Shown piece by piece: positions 1 through 9,315 of a stretch of 64,000 nt of DNA. The translations under genes and the position numbers were made by a program. Where the stretch lies: NCBI GenBank assembly GCA_047967505.1, contig CM106539.1, one strand, 5' to 3'. Numbering within the stretch: position 1 is the first letter of the stretch; each line of letters starts with the position of its first letter. Below the pieces are notes generated by a model. It did not search any database. It saw nothing but the letters and a program-made list of their open reading frames with translations, and was not told where the DNA came from. The stretch is from Dipteris shenzhenensis (lineage: Eukaryota > Polypodiophyta > Polypodiopsida > Gleicheniales).

Positions 1-1903
1 ACTGATGGCCAGGTTGTAGTGGCTGAGGGTTATAAGAGTGATACCTTGTATCCTCTTTATGTTTCCAGTGTAGGTAATCATGTTGTTGCCATAACTGAGC
101 TGCCGAAGGTTTCATTGTGGCATAGCCGGCTGGGACACATGTCCGTTAAAGGAATGCAAGAACTGTCACGTTTGGGTTATCTGCCGTCTCTTTCATTTTC
201 AGATTTGCCTACTTGTGGTCATTGCATTTTTGGAAAGCATTCTATGACTCCTCATAAGAGGAGAACTCCCCAGAATAGAGCACCGCTTGATCTAGTGCAC
301 ACTGATTTGTGTGAGATGCCACAGCTATCACTAGGGGGTGCAAAGTATTTCATTACTTTTATTGATGATGCCACACGCAAAGTGTGGGTCTATTTCTTGA
401 AGCATAAGAGCGATGCCTTAGATGCTTTCAAGAAGTTTGTCGCTCAGGTTGAGAATCGGACAGGATGCACGCTGAAATGCCTCAGATCCGATAATGGGGG
501 TGAGTATGTGTCACATGCTTTTGTACAGTTATGCGAAGCTAAGGGCATTAAATAGGAACTCGCAGCCCCTCATAATGCATCTCAAAATGGTGTGAGTGAG
601 CGGATGAATCGAACTATTCAGGAGAAAGTTCGATGTATGTTGTCTTATGCTGCATTGCCCCATGGCTTTTGGGCAGAAGCCGTGCAAACAGCAGTTCACC
701 TAATTAACAGGTCGCCGAACAAGGCTTTCGAGTTGAAAGTGCCAGAGGAGGTGTGGTCTGGCAAGCCACCTTCATATAAGCACTTACATGTGTTTGGCTG
801 CGAGTGCTTTGCTCATGTACGCAAAGAACTGCGCACCAAACAGGAGCCAAAGTCTTTCAGATGCATCTTCATGGGTTATGGTGACGAAGGTGAAATGGGG
901 TACAGGTTATGGGATCCTGTCAAACGGAAGATTATACGCAGCAATGACGTCATCTTTAAAGAGGATAGTGTACACAAAGAACCCGTGCAACCTGTGGAAT
1001 ACAGGAGGGTTGTTTATGATGATGTCGGACAGCAAAGAATGCCCATTAATATGCAGCAGCAGGCTGCTGTAAATAACCCTGTTCAAGAGGGTATACAGGC
1101 TGAAAATCAGCCAGACAATTTTGCCAATGATGCACCACTGGATATGCCAGCAAATGGCGCTGTAGAACAGCCAAATATGGTGGTACAGCCACCCGTCATG
1201 CATGACGAACAGGCTAGACAGCAGCCTAATACGGAACATTTTGTTAGGAGGAGCACCCGTGTACAACGGCCTCCTGACAGGTTTGTTCCAAGAGCCAATA
1301 ATGTGGCTGATTTTATCATGCTGACAGATTGTGGTGAGCCTTCCAGCTTCAGGGAAGCTATGGGAAGAACAGAGAAAAAGAAGTGGGAGAAAGCCATGCA
1401 ATCAGAAATGGACTCCCTACTTCAAAATGATACATGGGACTTGGTGCAGCTACCTGCAGGCAGAAAGGTTTTGCCATGCAAGTGGGTTTACAAAGTCAAA
1501 GTGGATTCAAATGCTTTACCGAGGTATAAGGCCAGATTGGTTGCCAAGGGATTTAAGCAGGAGAAGGGCATTGACTTTGATGAGATCTTTTCCCCTGTAG
1601 TCAAGATGACTACTTTGAGAGCAGTGTTAGCTCTTGTTGCTCATGAGGACATGGATTTATGTCAGATGGATGTGAAGACTGCTTTTTTTCACGGAGATCT
1701 CCATGATGAGATCTACATGAGTCAGCCAGAGGGATATGCTGTTAAAGGGAAAGAGCAGCTTGTGTGTAAGCTCAAGAGGATTAGTACCCCGTTGCCTCCT
1801 CATTTAAAACTCAGCAGTAAGGACAGCCCCAGATCAGATGATGATAAGGCTGAGATGGCCAAGGTTCCGTATGCATCTGTAGTTGGTTCTTTGATGTATG
1901 CCA
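1..1903 (+). pseudogene. T1 pol fragment: integrase and truncated reverse transcriptase
   Basis: The frame opens upstream of the window. It shows the integrase zinc region (LWHSRLGHMS ... CGHCIFGK) and the integrase core (LVHTDLCEMP, FITFIDDATRKVWVYF, RSDNGGEYVS, giving the D, D and E residues). The RT start follows ([42 protein letters not shown]). A TAG at 553-555 replaces the CAG seen in T3. At 1779/1780 the text jumps from KLKR to ISTPLPPHLK. Against T3 this is a 366 bp in-frame loss that removes SLYGLKQ, the YVDD active site and the following region. The reading stops where T2 is inserted at 1904, in the codons for SLMYAM, and resumes after 8413. Confidence 0.92.
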
Positions 1904-2103
1904 TGAAGGGACAGAAGGGGGAAGAAGAGCAAGAGGGAGAGAGTGTGAGAGAGAGAAGACTCAAGTGTGCGGGTGTGAAGTGATAAGCCACACCACAAAC
2001 TCATTTGTTTTATTAGGATTAGGTTTTACCTTATGACTGTCTTAAGACAGTCATAGGTGTCCTATCTTTAATAAAGGGGTGGCAATGTGCCTTTACCCCA
2101 ACA
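1904..2103 (-). repeat. T2 3' LTR
   Basis: It is 200 bp, ending tgttgggg...ttca in sense orientation, and lies next to the polypurine tract at 2104-2114. It holds a perfect 24 bp palindrome at 2032-2055 (half-site TATGACTGTCTT) and an AATAAA-type poly(A) signal just downstream in sense, at about 2009-2014 on the plus strand. It differs from the 5' LTR at two positions. Confidence 0.95.
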
Positions 2104-2202
2104 ACCTCCCACCTAAAGGCCAATGTGCCTAAACGGGAGAAAAGAATAAAAATTACAGCAATATATAGTTACTGTATACAAGACCATAAAATAAGAATGG
2201 TC

Positions 2203-5200
2203 TCATCCTAATCCCATGATGTGGCGGCAATGTGCAAACCGCTCTGTAGGCAAGCTCTTAGTGAGCAAATCTGCAGGATTATCATCAGTATGCACCTTCA
2301 CAAGCTCAAGTTGCTTGTCTTCCAGTACCTCCCTGATGAAATGATATTTCACATCTATGTGCTTGGTCTTCTGATGAAAGACCGGATTCTTTGCCAACAT
2401 GATAGCACTCTGACTATCACAATGCAAAACTGGCATATCTCCTGTAATGCCCAAGTCTCCCACCAGCCGAGTAAGCCATATTGCTTCCTTGCAAGCCTCA
2501 GTGGCTGCAACATATTCAGCTTCAGTAGTTGACAGTGCAACACATTTCTGTAACCGAGATACCCATGATATAGCACCTCCTGCAAATGTGAAAATATAAC
2601 CGGTAGTAGACTTCCGGTTATCTGCATTCCCTGCATAGTCTGAATCTGTAAAACCATGCACCAATGCATCCTGCCTACCATAGCATATGCACAAGTCTTT
2701 GGTACCCTTGAGATACCTCAAGACACCTTTCACTGCTTCCCAGTGCCGCTTGCCTGGATTTGCCATATACCTGCTGATGACTCCCACCGCAAAAGCAATA
2801 TCCGGACGAGTGGCAACCATGGTATACATCAAAGATCCAACTGCAGATGCATACGGAACCTTGGCCATTTCAGCCTTATCATCATCTGAGCTGGGGCTGT
2901 ACTTACTGTTGAGATACCTCAAGACACCTTTCACTGCTTCCCAGTGCCGCTTGCCTGGATTTGCCATATACCTGCTGATGACTCCCACCGCAAAAGCAAT
3001 ATCCGGACGAGTGGCAACCATGGCATACATCAAAGATCCAACTGCAGATGCATACGGAACCTTGGCCATTTCAGCCTTATCATCATCTGAGTTGGGGCTG
3101 TCCTTACTGCTGAGTTCTAAATGTGGAGGCAACGGGGTACTAATAGACTTCCCCCCCTCCATTTTAAACCTCTGCAGTACTTTGTCAATGTACGCCTTTT
3201 GTGACAGAAACAAAAGTCCCTTGGACCTGTCACGAGTAATCCGCATGCCAAGAATATGATTTGCATCGCCCAAGTCTTTCATGTCAAAAGACTTATGCAG
3301 TTGTTTCTTCAAAGCACTAATCTCATGCTGAGATTTACTGGCAATAAGCATGTCATCCACATATAGAATGAGTAGCATCAAACTGCCATCCTTTGCCCGT
3401 TTGGTGTACAAGCAATGATCGGTCTCACACCTATGATACCCTTGGGACTGCATGAAGGCATCAAACTTCTTGCACCATTCTCTTGGCGCCTGCTTGAGTC
3501 CATACAAGCTCCTCTTGAGCTTACACACAAGCTGCTCTTTCCCTTTAACAGCATATCCCTCTGGCTGACTCATATAGATCTCATCATGGAGATCTCCGTG
3601 AAGAAAGGCTGTCTTCACATCCATCTGACATAAATCCATGTCGTCATGAGCAACAAGAGCTAACACTGTTCTCAAAGTAGTCATCTTGACTACAGGGGAA
3701 AAGATCTCATCAAAGTCAATGCCCTTCTCCTGCTTAAATCCCTTGGCAACCAATCTGGCCTTATACCTCGGTAAAGCATTTGAATCCACTTTGACTTTGT
3801 AAACCCACTTGCATGGCAAAACCTTTCTGCCTGCAGGTAGCTGCACCAAGTCCCATGTATCATTTTGAAGTAGGGAGTCCATTTCTGATTGCATGGCTTT
3901 CTCCCACTTCTTTTTCTATGTTCTTCCCATAGCTTCCTTGAAGCTGGAAGGCTCACCACAATCTATCAGCATGATAAAATCAGCCACATTATTGGCTCCT
4001 GGAACAAACTTGGCAGGAGGCCGTTGTACACGGGTGCTCCTCCTAACAAAATGTTCCGGATTAGGCTGCTGTCCAGCCTGTTCGTCATGCATGACGGGTG
4101 GCTGTACCACCATATCTGGCTGTTCTACAGCGCCATTTGCTGGCATATCCAGTGGTGCATCATTGGCAAAATTATCTGGCTGATTTCCAGCCTGTATACC
4201 CTCTTGAACAGGGTTATCTGCAGCAGCCTGCTGCTGCATATAAATGGGCATTCTTTGCTGTCCAACATCATCATGAATAACCCTCCTGTATTCCACAGGT
4301 TGCACGGGTTCCTTGTGTACACTATCCTCTTTAAAGATGACATCATTGCTGCGTATAATCTTCCGTTTAACGGGATCCCATAACCTGTACCCCATTTCAC
4401 CTTCGTCACCATAACCCATGAAGATGCATCTGAAAGACTTTGGCTCCAGTTTGGTGCGCAGTTCTTTGCGTACATGAGCAAAGCACTCGCAGCCAAATAC
4501 ACGTAAGTGCTTATATGAAGGTGGCTTGCCAGACCACACCTCCTCTGGCACTTTCAACTCCAAAGCCTTGTTTGGCGACCTATTAATAATGTGAACTGCT
4601 GTTTGCACGGCTTCTGCCCAAAAGCCATGGGGTAATGCAGCATAAGACAACATACATCGAACCTTCTCCTGAATAGTTCGATTCATCCGCTCACTTGCAC
4701 CATTTTGAGATGCATTATGAGGGGCTGTGAGTTCCTGATTGATGCCCTTAGCTTCGCAAAACTGCACAAAGGCATGTGACACATACTCATCCCCATTATC
4801 GGATCTGAGGCATTTCAACCTACGACCTATCCGATTCTCAACCTGAGCGACAAACTTCTTGAAAGCATCTAAGGCATCGCCCTTATGCTTCAAGAAATAG
4901 ACCCACACTTTGCGTGTGGCATCATCAATGAAAGTAATAAAATATTTTGCACCCCCTAGTGATAACTGTGGCATCTCACACAAATCAGTGTGCACTAGAT
5001 CAAGCGGTGCTCTATTTTGGGGAGTTCTCCTCTTATGAGGAGTCACAGAATGCTTGCCAAATATGCAATGATCACAAGTAGGTAAATCTGAAAAAGAAAG
5101 AGACGGCAGATAACCCAAACGTGACAGTTCTTGCATTCCTTTAACAAACATGTGTCCCAACCGGCTATGCCACAATGAAACCTTTGGCAGCTCGGTTATG

Positions 5201-5676
5201 GCAACAACATGATTACCCACACTGGAAACATAAAGAGGGTACAAGGTATCACTCTTAAAACCCTCAGCCACTACAGCCTGGCCATCAGTAATCACCCATT
5301 TGGAATCCCCAAATGTGGTGTGGTAACCACTGTCATCCAATAAGCCAGTGCTAATCAGATTTTTCTTGATTTGCGGCACATGGCGAACACCATCAAGCAT
5401 AAATATGCGTCCATCAGGGAATACTATCTGTATACTGCCAATCCCTGCAATCTGACATGCATAGTTGTTCCCAAGATGAACAACTCCATAAGTACCTGTG
5501 TAGGAAGTAAACCACTCCCTATGAGGAGTAACATGAAAAGAAGCACCTGAGTCCAAGAGCCAGGTGTGCATGTCATGGCCATCAATAACCAAAGCATGTG
5601 CTATTACAGCAGAAGAGCATAAAACATCATGTATGTCACTGTCACTGTCCTCTGCTGCAACATTCACTGCATCCAA
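2203..5676 (-). pseudogene. T2 pol: protease, integrase, RT and RNase H with one stop
   Basis: Domains in order are aspartic protease (WLLDSGASFHVTPH), GAG-pre-integrase (LWHSRLGHMF ... CDHCIFGKH), integrase core (HTDLCEM, FIDDATRKVW, RSDNGDEYVS), RT (KWVYKVK, QMDVKTAFLHGDL, LILYVDDMLIASKS) and RNase H (FTDSDYAGNADNRKSTTGY, STTEAEYVAATEAC, HCDSQSAIMLAKNP). A TAG at about 3916-3918 (plus) interrupts GRT-KKKWEKAM; the sister copies have GAG there. Downstream the frame stays open for 563 codons despite a 201 bp in-frame tandem duplication at 2710-3111. Pol is one frame off gag because of a 1 bp deletion near 5690, where T3 is continuous. These are Ty1/copia domains in copia order (integrase before RT). 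Confidence 0.93.
2710..3111 (-). repeat. In-frame 201 bp tandem duplication in T2 pol
   Basis: Two near-identical units (2710-2910 and 2911-3111) encode DDDKAEMAKVPYASAVGSLM to the end of VKGVLRYL, twice. No other T copy here has the duplication, so it arose in T2 or its direct parent. The unit length is a multiple of three, so the frame is kept. Confidence 0.9.
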
Positions 5677-6512
5677 GTCATCTGCCTTGGCCTTGCCTTT
5701 GCTTTGCTTCCATTGCCTGCATCCTTTGTTTCAGCCTTCTTGGCTTTCTGATCCCGTATGAACTTGAAGCACTTAGACTTCACATGTCCCTTCTTGCCAC
5801 AATAAAAGCATTCAATATCCTTTTTGCCACGGGACTGACTGCGAGATTTGGACTTACTAGCAGGTCTCCCCTTCTGCTGAGTCCTGCCTCTATCATGTAC
5901 CTGCAAGGCATTTGAAGACTTGCTGCTCGCATTATTCTTCCTGCTCATCTCCTCCATAAGGAGAGAGCTCTCTACATCAGCATACATAAGAGTGACATTC
6001 GAATTTGACAGGGTGGTCTTGAAAGTGTCCCAACTCTCAGGGAGGGTACACAACAAGAAAGTAGCCTTGAACTCCTCATCAAGGTTCAATCCCTGTGCAG
6101 TAAGCTGTGTAAAGATGGCATTGAACTCACTCAAGTGTGAGGTCATAGCTGTACCTTCCTTCATGCGAAGATCAACCAGCTTTTTCAACCAATAAACCTT
6201 ACTGGCTGAGCTCTTTTGGGCATACAACTCTTCTAGCCTCTGCCATAGGCCATAAGAGGTCTTTTCAGCCTGAACATTGAACACAAGAGTATCAGAAATA
6301 GTGAGCATGATTGCTGCCCTTGCGGACAAATCAAGCTCTTCCCAGTCATCAGCTGCCATGTCAGATGGCTTGACACCCTTCACCCTTATGGGCTTAGAAA
6401 TCTTCTTTAACAGAAGTACATTCAAGCACTGTTCTGCCCATAATGCATAATTGTGTGCTCCTTCCAGTTTCTTTATGTTCAGAATTGAAGATTCACTTCC
6501 CCCTGATGCCAT
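5664..6512 (-). CDS. T2 gag (copia capsid/nucleocapsid)
   Basis: This encodes 282 residues starting MASGGSESSILNIKKLEGAH. That start recurs in T3 (13613) and T5 (54100), which supports the choice. The N-terminal half is a copia Gag fold (UBN2/Retrotran_gag type: YALWAEQCLNVLLLKK, TSYGLWQRLEELYAQKS, LPESWDTFKTTLSNS). A basic Ser/Arg/Lys stretch then leads to one CCHC zinc knuckle, CFYCGKKGHVKSKC. The product would package element RNA in cytoplasmic particles. In T3 gag reads straight into pol; here a 1 bp deletion after the knuckle ends it at TWMQ and puts pol out of frame. Confidence 0.9.
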   Translation of the reverse strand: MASGGSESSILNIKKLEGAHNYALWAEQCLNVLLLKKISKPIRVKGVKPSDMAADDWEELDLSARAAIMLTISDTLVFNVQAEKTSYGLWQRLEELYAQKSSASKVYWLKKLVDLRMKEGTAMTSHLSEFNAIFTQLTAQGLNLDEEFKATFLLCTLPESWDTFKTTLSNSNVTLMYADVESSLLMEEMSRKNNASSKSSNALQVHDRGRTQQKGRPASKSKSRSQSRGKKDIECFYCGKKGHVKSKCFKFIRDQKAKKAETKDAGNGSKAKARPRQMTWMQ

Positions 6513-8194
6513 ATCAGATAAGGAAAATATCTGAATCCCTGGAAGTAAAAAGACTGAATAAAAATTCTGATTTCTCAGAAAAAACCTGCTCTATCAAGAG
6601 CCACGAGCACTCACAATAGTGCTGTTTTTTTTACTGTCAGGAAAATCCGCAGCAAAACAGTAAATGTCCCTGCAATCACTGTACCTTCTGACACACTGTA
6701 CCATGCTCAAATAGGCATAAACAGTAAATCCAGAATGTGCAGCTGTTCCACAAGTGCTTTAAAACACAAAACACTGCTGTAACTCCCACCTCAGATGAGG
6801 TATTGCACTGAGTTAATATGCATAAACCACTTGGCATACACCCAAAAAAAAAATGACACTTCAGCCTGTCACAAAACCTGCAACAGAAAATGGGATAAAT
6901 CCCAAGCAATCACCCTTCTGCCAAGGGGATAAAATGCATCTGAAGATCTCTGTCGGTAACCCAAGTGCTATCAAACAAAATCTGGGCAAAAGCCCCTTGA
7001 TCTGACACCTGAACCAAGTGAAGAACACCTCAACACTGAGGTAGCATGCAATGTGAAAATCTCTCTGACAAAATCAACCAACAGTGTAATGCATATACTG
7101 CCCTGTGTAGAAATGACATACACAGATCCCAACGTACAAACACTCAATGAGGAACCTTTTGAGCACTGTCAACGATGGACAGTTAGGGACCGAGTAAACT
7201 CGATGCGCCCTGGCCAAGCGTGGCTCAACTGAGGTTCTCTGAGTGTTGCACAAGAAATGTGACCTGCAAGAAAATGTCACCTCCACACTGCAGAAATCGA
7301 GGCAAATGTGTGCTCTCTGACACCACACTACCTCAAGGCATACAAAGCATCAACTGCCAGGCAAAAGCCCTATGATCTGCTCACCCGTAAACTGAGATTC
7401 AAACCCAGTAAAAGCATAAAAGTCCTCTGCAAAATCAAGGCATTTCCTTCACGAAAACAGATACCTGTGTAATCAACCACACACTGTGGTTCTCTTTACC
7501 TCAAGCACGAGGTAAATGAAGGTACTTGCTGTACTTTCAAGAAAACACAGTTTTGTGAACTGAAAGATGATCCTGAATCAAGAGCAGAGAGCTCTTTCTC
7601 CTTCTTTTTCTTCCCAAAAAAAAAATCTGCGCCTGCTGTACTTCCTGTACCTGCGCAGTCCTGTTGTACTTCCTGTACCTGTGCAGGGTACGGAATCCCA
7701 GAAGAAGAAGAAAAAATTTTCGACAGTTCTCCCTGATGCACGTCCTGTACCTGCGCGGTGTAAGTCCGTACGGATGTACGGCTCCTGTACGGCGTCCGTA
7801 CGGCAGGTACGGATGTCCGTACCTGAGCGCGCGCTGCGCGCTCTGACTCTGCGCGGCCTGGTGCTGTGCACTGGCTGCCCCTGCGCAGGCTAGCAGCTAG
7901 CAGCTGCTGCTGTAGCTCTAGCTGCGTGAGCAGCTGCACTGCTCGTGCTGCTCCGCTTGCCGCCGCTCGTGCTCACACTGCCCTGCTCGCCTCCGCGCTG
8001 CGCCGCTGTGCTCTGCTTGCCGCCGGTGCTGCCTGCAGACCTGCGACGCCCATCCGTACGGATGTACGGACGACGTACGTCCGTACCTGCGCTGTCACCT
8101 GCTGGCCCGCACTGCCGCCTGCTGGCCCGTTGGCCCTTGCAGAGGCTAGGTAGAGGTCGAGGGGGGTGGGTAGGCAAGGGTAGAGGGAGAAGTG
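6513..8194 (-). other. T2 5' leader, long and GTAC-rich
   Basis: About 1.7 kb lies between the PBS and the gag start, with no convincing ORF. The half nearest the PBS (about 7640-8100) is GC-rich and has roughly 16 GTAC sites, many as CCGTAC or GTACGG. The gag-proximal part matches the leaders of T1, T3 and T5 (for example gaccgagtaaactcgatgcg near 7190). Apparent ORFs on both strands here overlap one another and look like chance. Confidence 0.8.
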
Positions 8195-8206
8195 GCTCTG
8201 ATACCA
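8195..8206 (-). promoter_or_regulatory. T2 primer binding site (initiator tRNA-Met)
   Basis: The plus strand reads gctctgatacca, so the sense strand is TGGTATCAGAGC, the usual plant copia PBS complementary to the 3' end of initiator tRNA-Met. It lies 2 bp from the LTR end at 8209. Confidence 0.95.
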
Positions 8207-8208
8207 GT

Positions 8209-8408
8209 TGAAGGGACAGAAGGGGGAAGAAGAGCAAGAGGAAGAGAGTGTGAGAGAGAGAAGACTCAAGTGTGCGGGTGTGAAGTGATAAGCCACACCA
8301 CAAACTCATTTGTTTTATTAAGATTAGGTTTTACCTTATGACTGTCTTAAGACAGTCATAGGTGTCCTATCTTTAATAAAGGGGTGGCAATGTGCCTTTA
8401 CCCCAACA
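8209..8408 (-). repeat. T2 5' LTR
   Basis: It is 200 bp, two differences from the 3' LTR by eye, with the palindrome at 8337-8360. It is followed by TGCCA (8409-8413), the second half of the target duplication. Confidence 0.95.
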
Positions 8409-8413
8409 TGCCA

Positions 8414-9031
8414 TGGTTGCCACTCGTCCGGATATTGCTTTTGCGGTGGGAGTCAATAGCAAGTATATGGCAAATCCAGGGCAAGCGGCACTAGGAAGCA
8501 GTGAAAGGCGTCTTGAGGTATCTCAAGGGTACCAAAGACTTGTGCATATGCTATGGTAGGCAGGATGCATTGGTGCATGGTTTTACAGATTCAGACTATG
8601 CAGGGAAGGCAGATAACCGGAAGTCTACTACCGGTTATATTTTCACATTTGCAGGAGGTCCTATATCATGGGTGTCTCGTTTGCAGAAATGCATTGCACT
8701 GTCAACCACTGAAGCTGAATATGTTGCAGCCACTGAGGCTTGCAAGGAAGCAATACGGCTTACTCGGCTGGTGGGAGATTTGGGCATTACAGGAGATATG
8801 CCAGTTTTGCATTGTGATAGTCAGAGTGCTATCATGTTGGCAAAGAATCCGGTCTTTCATCAGAAGACCAAGCACATAGATGTGAAATACCATTTCATCA
8901 GGGAGGTACTGGAAGACAAGCGGCTTGAGCTTGTGAAGGTGCATACTGATGATAATCCTGCAGATTTGCTCACTAAGAGCTTGCCTACAGAGCGGTTTGC
9001 ACATTGTCGCCGCATCATGGGATTAGGATGA
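8414..9031 (+). pseudogene. T1 pol end: RNase H
   Basis: T1 pol resumes directly after T2. MVATRPDIAFAVGV is followed by a frameshift near 8480 (extra base, gggcaagcgg for ggcaagcgg). It then runs openly from 8501: VLRYLKGTKDLCICYG, FTDSDYAGKADNRKSTTGY, STTEAEYVAATEAC, HCDSQSAIMLAKNPVFHQKT, ending ERFAHCRRIMGLG. The Asp/Glu residues of copia RNase H are present. The untranslated region and the polypurine tract ggtgggaggt (9121-9130) follow. Confidence 0.92.
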
Positions 9032-9130
9032 GACCATTCTTATTTTATGGTCTTGTATACAGTAACTGTATATTGCTGTAATTTTTATTCTTTTCTCCCC
9101 TTTAGGCACATTGGCCTTTAGGTGGGAGGT

Positions 9131-9315
9131 TGTTGGGGTAAAGGTACATTGCCACCCTTGAAAATGTTACGACCCCTATGACTGTCTTAAGACAGTCATA
9201 GGGTGAATACCTAATCCTAATAAAACTTTTGAGATTGTGGTGTGGCTCAACACATTTGACACACCCACACTCTTGGTGTCTATCCTATCGTTCCACCCCC
9301 TCTCTTTCCCTCACA
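9131..9315 (+). repeat. T1 3' LTR
   Basis: It is 185 bp, tgttgggg...ctcaca, directly after the polypurine tract. It contains a perfect 30 bp palindrome at 9174-9203 and an aataaa signal about 20 bp further on. Its closest match in the window is the minus-strand LTR at 25072-25256. The flank is aggca (9316-9320). Confidence 0.95.

Larger units (their letters stand above)
1904..8408 (-). mobile_element. T2: near-complete Ty1/copia element nested in T1
   Basis: Both ends are resolved. The 200 bp LTRs lie at 1904-2103 (3') and 8209-8408 (5'), and a perfect 5 bp target duplication TGCCA lies at 1899-1903 and 8409-8413. Removing the element and one TGCCA restores the T1 frame SLMYAMVATRPDIAFAVGV. 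The LTRs differ at only two positions by eye, so insertion was recent. In sense order (right to left) the element carries 5' LTR, PBS, a leader of about 1.7 kb, gag, pol and the polypurine tract aggtgggaggt (2104-2114). Gag and pol are separated by one frameshift, and pol has one stop codon. It is probably non-autonomous as it stands, but only lightly damaged. Confidence 0.96.
1..9315 (+). mobile_element. T1: Ty1/copia retrotransposon, 3' portion
   Basis: This is the 3' part of a copia element that begins left of the window. It reads GAG-pre-integrase, integrase, reverse transcriptase, RNase H, polypurine tract and 3' LTR, and is interrupted at 1904-8408 by T2. The missing 5' end (leader, PBS and 5' LTR) appears to be the minus-strand block at 24175-25256. 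The two LTRs share a distinctive end (tatcctatcgttccacc) and differ at about 6 of 185 positions. The flank beyond the 3' LTR is aggca (9316-9320), the reverse complement of the tgcct that flanks the other LTR. The copy is inactive: it has a stop, an in-frame deletion across the catalytic RT motif, and the T2 insertion. Confidence 0.9.

Noticed and set aside
907-1401. Minus-strand ORFs of 164 and 96 codons opposite T1 pol (also seen opposite T2 and T5)
   Set aside because: They recur only because the sense pol linker is repeated; no domain and no independent conservation.
7567-8309. Several overlapping ORFs on both strands in the T2 leader
   Set aside because: GC-rich, mutually overlapping and low complexity; no conservation of frame among T copies.
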